From Streptomyces sp. DI166 (GTDB taxonomy: Bacteria > Actinomycetota > Actinomycetes > Streptomycetales > Streptomycetaceae), in contig NZ_FLSP01000013.1 in NCBI RefSeq assembly GCF_900091315.1, positions 53,243-117,242 on the forward strand: DNA of 64,000 nt. Direction: 5' to 3'. The position numbers were made by a program, and so were the translations under genes. Shown here one piece after another: positions 60,342-64,000 of this stretch (its first letter is position 1; each line of letters starts with the position of its first letter). Below the pieces are notes generated by a model that was not told where the DNA came from, searched no databases, and saw only the letters and a list, made by a program, of their open reading frames with translations.

Positions 60342-60998
60342 ATGCGTCTGCTCCTCGTCCGTCACGGCCAGACCCCGACGAATGTCGACTACCTGCTCGA
60401 CACCGCCGTCCCGGGCCCGGGCCTGACCGAGCTGGGCCTGGCCCAGGCCGCCGCGCTCCCCGAGGCCCTCGCGGACGAGGACATCGAGGCCCTGTACGTC
60501 TCCACCCTGCTCCGCACCCAGCTCACGGCCGCCCCGCTGGCCGCCGCGCGCGGACTGGAGCCCCTGGTCCGGGACGGCATCCGGGAGATCACCGCGGGCG
60601 ACCTGGAGATGCTGCCCGGCGACTCCGCGCAGGGCGAGCTGTACATGCGGACGGCCTTCTCCTGGGCGTCCGGCGACACCGCGCTGCGGATGCCCGGCGG
60701 GGAGAACGGCGAGGAGGTGCTCGGCCGGTTCGACGGCGTCGTCGCGGAGGCGGCGGCGAGCGGGGCCCGAACGGTCGTCATGGTCAGCCACGGCGCGATC
60801 ATCCGGACCTGGACCGCGGCCCGCGCGGACAACGTGGACATCCAGTACGCCGCCACGCACCGGCTCGCCAACACCGGGGTGGTGGTCCTGGAGGGCAGCC
60901 TGTCCGACGGTTTCAAGGCGCTGTCGTGGGCCGGGGCGAGCGTGGCTCCGGCCGGTGGGGCGGGTCCGGCGGGCGAGCCGCTGGACGACGCCGGATAA
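60342..60998 (+). CDS. histidine phosphatase (phosphoglycerate-mutase-like)
   Basis: A 218-residue phosphatase. The catalytic RHGQT lies at 7-11 and the second histidine in VMVSHGAIIR near 150. The family removes phosphate from sugars, nucleotides or proteins; substrate unknown. GGAGAG precedes the ATG at 60342. The last about 15 residues are Gly/Ala/Pro-rich and not conserved. Confidence 0.9.
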   Translation: MRLLLVRHGQTPTNVDYLLDTAVPGPGLTELGLAQAAALPEALADEDIEALYVSTLLRTQLTAAPLAAARGLEPLVRDGIREITAGDLEMLPGDSAQGELYMRTAFSWASGDTALRMPGGENGEEVLGRFDGVVAEAAASGARTVVMVSHGAIIRTWTAARADNVDIQYAATHRLANTGVVVLEGSLSDGFKALSWAGASVAPAGGAGPAGEPLDDAG

Positions 60999-61039
60999 CC
61001 GTTTGCCGGAGCGCCGGGCGCCCCGGAGAATGCCTGCTC

Positions 61040-62659
61040 ATGGGACATCTGGAAGCCGCGCACCTGGAGTATTACCTGCCCGATGGGAGGCCGCTTCTGG
61101 GCGATGTGTCCTTCCGGGTGGCCGAGGGGTCGGTGATGGCTCTGGTCGGACCGAACGGCGCGGGCAAGACGACCCTGCTGCGGCTGATCTCCGGCGAGCT
61201 GAAACCGCACGGCGGCACGGTCACGGTCAGTGGCGGCCTGGGTGTGATGCGCCAGTTCGTGGGCTCCGTACGGGACGAGACGACCGTACGCGACCTGCTG
61301 GTCTCGGTCGCTCCGCCGCGTATCCAGGAGGCGGCGCGGGCGGTGGACGCCGCCGAGCACGCGATCATGACCGTCGACGACGAAGCGGCCCAGCTGACGT
61401 ACGCGCAGGCGCTCGCCGACTGGGCCGAGGTGCGCGGGTACGAGGCGGAGACCCTGTGGGACATGTGCACCGTGGCCGCGCTGGGCGTGCCGTACGAGAA
61501 GGCGCAGTGGCGGCAGGTGCGCACGCTCTCCGGCGGTGAGCAGAAGCGGCTGGTGCTGGAGGCACTGCTGCGCGGCACCGACGAGGTGCTGCTGCTCGAC
61601 GAGCCGGACAACTACCTGGACGTACCGGGCAAGCGCTGGCTGGAGGAGCGGCTGAAGGAGACCCGCAAGACGGTCCTGTTCGTCTCCCACGACCGTGAAC
61701 TCCTCGCCCGCGCCGCCGAGAAGATCGTCTCCGTGGAGCCGTCCCCGACCGGCGCCGACGCCTGGGTGCACGGCGGCGGTTTCGCCACGTACCACGAGGC
61801 ACGGCGCGAACGCTTCGCCCGCTTCGAGGAGTTGCGCCGCCGCTGGGACGAGAAGCACGCACAGCTGAAGAAGCTCGTCGTGACGCTCCGGCAGGCCGCC
61901 GCCGTCAGCCATGAGATGGCCTCCCGCTATGCCGCCGCCCAGACCCGGCTGCGCAAGTTCGAGGAGGCGGGCCCGCCGCCGGAGCCGCCGCGCGAGCAGG
62001 ACATCCGGATGCGCCTGAAGGGCGGCCGCACCGGCGTGCGCGCGGTCACCTGCGAGAACCTGGAACTGACCGGCCTGATGAAGCCCTTCTCACTGGAGGT
62101 CTTCTACGGCGAACGGGTCGCCGTCCTGGGCTCCAACGGCTCCGGGAAGTCGCACTTCCTGCGCCTGCTGGCGGGGGAGGAGGTCGCGCACACCGGAAAC
62201 TGGAAGCTGGGCGCGCGGGTGGTGCCCGGGCACTTCGCGCAGACCCACGCCCACCCCGAGCTGGCGGGCCGCACCCTGCTGGACATCCTGTGGACGGAGC
62301 ACGCCCAGGACCGGGGCGCGGCCATGTCCCGGCTGCGCCGCTACGAACTGACCCAGCAGGCGGAGCAGGCCTTCGACCGGCTCTCCGGCGGCCAGCAGGC
62401 CCGCTTCCAGATCCTCCTGCTGGAACTGGAGGGGGCCACGGCGCTCCTGCTGGACGAGCCCACGGACAACCTCGACCTGGAGTCCGCGGAGGCGCTCCAG
62501 GAGGGCCTGGAGGCCTTCGAGGGCACGGTGCTGGCCGTGACGCACGACCGGTGGTTCGCCCGTTCGTTCGACCGCTATCTGGTCTTCGGTTCGGACGGGC
62601 GGGTCCGGGAGACGGCGGAGCCGGTCTGGGATGAGCGGCGGGTGGAGCGGGTTCGCTGA
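61040..62659 (+). CDS. ABC-F family ATP-binding protein
   Basis: A 539-residue duplicated ATPase without membrane segments. First domain: Walker A GPNGAGKTT, signature LSGGEQKRL, Walker B LLLDEPDNYLD. Second domain: Walker A GSNGSGKSH, signature LSGGQQARF, Walker B LLLDEPTDNLD. The inter-domain linker is helical and charged. ABC-F proteins act on ribosomes in translation control or antibiotic resistance; which is not shown here. Note the histidine after the second Walker A (GKSH rather than GKST). Confidence 0.92.
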   Translation: MGHLEAAHLEYYLPDGRPLLGDVSFRVAEGSVMALVGPNGAGKTTLLRLISGELKPHGGTVTVSGGLGVMRQFVGSVRDETTVRDLLVSVAPPRIQEAARAVDAAEHAIMTVDDEAAQLTYAQALADWAEVRGYEAETLWDMCTVAALGVPYEKAQWRQVRTLSGGEQKRLVLEALLRGTDEVLLLDEPDNYLDVPGKRWLEERLKETRKTVLFVSHDRELLARAAEKIVSVEPSPTGADAWVHGGGFATYHEARRERFARFEELRRRWDEKHAQLKKLVVTLRQAAAVSHEMASRYAAAQTRLRKFEEAGPPPEPPREQDIRMRLKGGRTGVRAVTCENLELTGLMKPFSLEVFYGERVAVLGSNGSGKSHFLRLLAGEEVAHTGNWKLGARVVPGHFAQTHAHPELAGRTLLDILWTEHAQDRGAAMSRLRRYELTQQAEQAFDRLSGGQQARFQILLLELEGATALLLDEPTDNLDLESAEALQEGLEAFEGTVLAVTHDRWFARSFDRYLVFGSDGRVRETAEPVWDERRVERVR

Positions 62660-62748
62660 ACGGGGTCCGGGCGGGTGCCGGATGCCCGGATGTTCGTACA
62701 GTGGAGGCAGGAAGGCGTAAGCCACGGACTCGACGAGCGGGGTGCACC

Positions 62749-62997
62749 ATGACCGGAGTCGACCCCAGCCGGCTGGACGACCAGCAGCTCATGAAAGAGC
62801 TGGAGACCATCCACCGCACGCGCCACGACACCCTGCTGTACGGCTCGAACGACGCGCTGCGGGCCCATAACCTCCGCATGGCCCAGCTGGAGGGCGAGTA
62901 CCTCCGCCGCAACCCGCGCCGCCCCGTCGCCGCCGGCCGCACCCGTGAGGGCGCCCGGGACCGCGGCCGGGGTCAGGCGGCGGTCCCGGGCGCCTGA
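62749..62997 (+). CDS. small conserved actinobacterial protein (DUF6158-like)
   Basis: An 82-residue hydrophilic helical protein: SRLDDQQLMKELETIHRTRHDTLLYGSNDALRAHNLRMAQLEGEYLRRNP, followed by an Arg/Gly-rich tail. It has no signal peptide. This core is widely kept in streptomycetes without known function. Confidence 0.8.
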   Translation: MTGVDPSRLDDQQLMKELETIHRTRHDTLLYGSNDALRAHNLRMAQLEGEYLRRNPRRPVAAGRTREGARDRGRGQAAVPGA

Positions 62998-63003
62998 GCC
63001 CGC

Positions 63004-63546
63004 TCAGCGGGACTGCTCCGCGAACACCTCAAGGAAGGCCGCGCAGAACGCCTTCAGATCGTCCGGCCTGCGGCTGGTGACCAGCTTGTTCGGCCCGTGG
63101 TCGCAGACCTTGACCTGCTCGTCGACCCAGGTGCCGCCCGCGTTCGTGATGTCGGTGCGCAGACTCGGCCAGGAGGTCAGCACCCGCCCGCGCACCACGT
63201 CGGCCTCCACCAGCGTCCACGGCGCGTGACAGATCGCGGCCACCGGGCGTCCCTGGTCGAAGAAGGACGCGACGAAGGCGACCGCCTTGTCGTCCATCCG
63301 CAGGAAGTCCGGGTTCGCGACCCCGCCGGGCAGCACGAGCCCGCCGAAGGAGTCGGCGGACGTATCACCGACCACCTCCTGCACGGGGAAGGTGTCCCCC
63401 TTGTCGAGATGCTCGAACGCCTGCACCTCACCCGACTCGGTCGACACCAGCACCGGCTCGTGCCCGGCGTCCAGCACGGCCTGCCACGGCCCGGTCAGCT
63501 CGACCTGCTCGACACCCTCGGGCGCGGTCAGAAATGCGATACGCAT
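63004..63546 (-). CDS. DJ-1/PfpI-family protein (type 1 glutamine amidotransferase-like)
   Basis: A 180-residue PfpI/YhbO-type protein. The nucleophile elbow AAICHAPW places Cys106 followed by His107, and the N-terminal acidic residue of the family lies in the first helix (GVEQVELTGPW). Relatives are described as stress-related hydrolases or deglycases. Start at 63546 by homology; AAGGAAGG lies about 14 bases upstream. Convergent to the small protein gene with 6 bases between. Confidence 0.9.
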   Translation of the reverse strand: MRIAFLTAPEGVEQVELTGPWQAVLDAGHEPVLVSTESGEVQAFEHLDKGDTFPVQEVVGDTSADSFGGLVLPGGVANPDFLRMDDKAVAFVASFFDQGRPVAAICHAPWTLVEADVVRGRVLTSWPSLRTDITNAGGTWVDEQVKVCDHGPNKLVTSRRPDDLKAFCAAFLEVFAEQSR

Positions 63547-63586
63547 GATGTGTTCAGCATCCTTCCTTGTTCGGTCTCCCACGCGG

Positions 63587-64000
63587 TCACCTCTGCGGGG
63601 CGGCGCGGCTGATGGCGGCCGACGGTGATTTCGGGTCCTCGGACTCGGCCAGGTCGTTGAGCGTGACCATGCCGACCGGCAGCCCGTCCTCGACCACCGG
63701 CAGGCGGCGGACGGCGTGCAGGCGCATCAGGGCGACGGCGGCGGAGACCGGGTCCTGCGGGGCGACCAGCACCGGATCCGGTGTGCACACGGACCGCGCG
63801 CTCACCGTCTGCGGGTCGGCGCCGTCCGCGACCGCGCGTACCGCGATGTCGCGGTCGGTGAGCACACCGACGACCCGCTGACCGTCGGCCACCACCACGT
63901 CCCCGATGTTCTGCGCCCGCATCAACCGCGCGGCCTCGACGACCGAGGCGTCGGGGCGGACGGCGACGACACCCGGAGTCATCACGTCCCTGACGAAAAC
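63587..64000 (-). CDS. CBS-domain protein, possibly cut by the right edge
   Basis: Two CBS motifs in tandem (DVMTPGVVAVRPDASVVEAARLMRAQNIGDVVVAD..VVGVLTDRDIAVR and the second TPDPVLVAPQDPVSAAVALMRLHAVRRLPVVED..VGMVTLNDLAE), a module that binds adenosyl nucleotides. The frame stays open to base 64000 (VFVRD before the first motif). A start within the window is possible at GTG 63985 or ATG 63982 with AGGG upstream; otherwise the N-terminus lies outside. Confidence 0.82.
   Translation of the reverse strand, partial: VFVRDVMTPGVVAVRPDASVVEAARLMRAQNIGDVVVADGQRVVGVLTDRDIAVRAVADGADPQTVSARSVCTPDPVLVAPQDPVSAAVALMRLHAVRRLPVVEDGLPVGMVTLNDLAESEDPKSPSAAISRAAPQR

Overview
This window is high-GC actinobacterial DNA that looks like a Streptomyces chromosome. 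GTG starts are frequent, genes are packed with ATGA and GTGA stop/start overlaps, and the families are typical of the genus: crotonyl-CoA carboxylase/reductase with ethylmalonyl-CoA mutase, a gvpOAFGYZJLSK gas-vesicle cluster, sortase substrates ending in LASTG, DmdR/IdeR-type iron boxes, a GAAC-N4-GTTC LexA box and a RsbU/SpoIIE-type phosphatase. From memory (an inference, not a search) the gene order resembles the S. coelicolor region that runs from ada/alkA through ccr-meaA to gvp1. I recognise no rRNA, tRNA or CRISPR array.

Layout. 1-1.1 kb: the start of an unidentified gene leaving the left edge and a worn IS701-like transposase remnant. 1.1-9.8 kb: housekeeping and repair genes (inositol-phosphatase family, FAD oxidoreductase, macro domain, Ada-AlkA fusion, Ogt) and ADP-ribose/NAD enzymes (macro domain, sirtuin, Nudix, ADP-ribosylglycohydrolase). 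10.0-12.9 kb: glycerate kinase and the pssA-psd pair for phosphatidylethanolamine. 13.0-22.4 kb: an ethylmalonyl-CoA pathway operon in the order ccr, ethylmalonyl-CoA mutase, beta-methylmalyl-CoA lyase, MaoC hydratase, acyl-CoA dehydrogenase, led by a TetR regulator and a double 3-hydroxyacyl-CoA dehydrogenase. The mutase carries an in-frame 117-bp insert with long inverted repeats, and the dehydrogenase start appears frameshifted in a C run.

22.8-33.7 kb: mixed functions (HEAT protein, GNAT, RidA, secreted peptidase, LexA-boxed radical SAM protein, SRPBCC protein, an MFS pump with three C-terminal beta-sandwich repeats, a PAS-GAF-PP2C-ATPase signalling protein, a methyltransferase). 33.7-39.9 kb: an iron-boxed surface haem-acquisition locus with two LASTG-anchored proteins, a small secreted relative, an HtaA-type protein and a haemin-binding lipoprotein. 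39.9-44.9 kb: a run of four peptidases (M55, M20, S9, S66) suited to recycling cell-wall or D-amino-acid peptides. 45-47.7 kb: small genes and an F420-type oxidoreductase.

47.9-57.6 kb: a long co-directional series starting with a type-II NADH dehydrogenase-like protein, a transketolase and a stand-alone LigD-type primase-polymerase, followed by ten gas-vesicle genes joined mostly by overlapping codons. Adjacent GvpY and GvpZ carry extreme charged tails. 57.6-64 kb: a 56-residue hydrophobic membrane protein, a methyltransferase, a PAP2-diacylglycerol kinase fusion, a histidine phosphatase, an ABC-F protein, a small conserved protein, a PfpI-family protein and a CBS-domain protein leaving the right edge.
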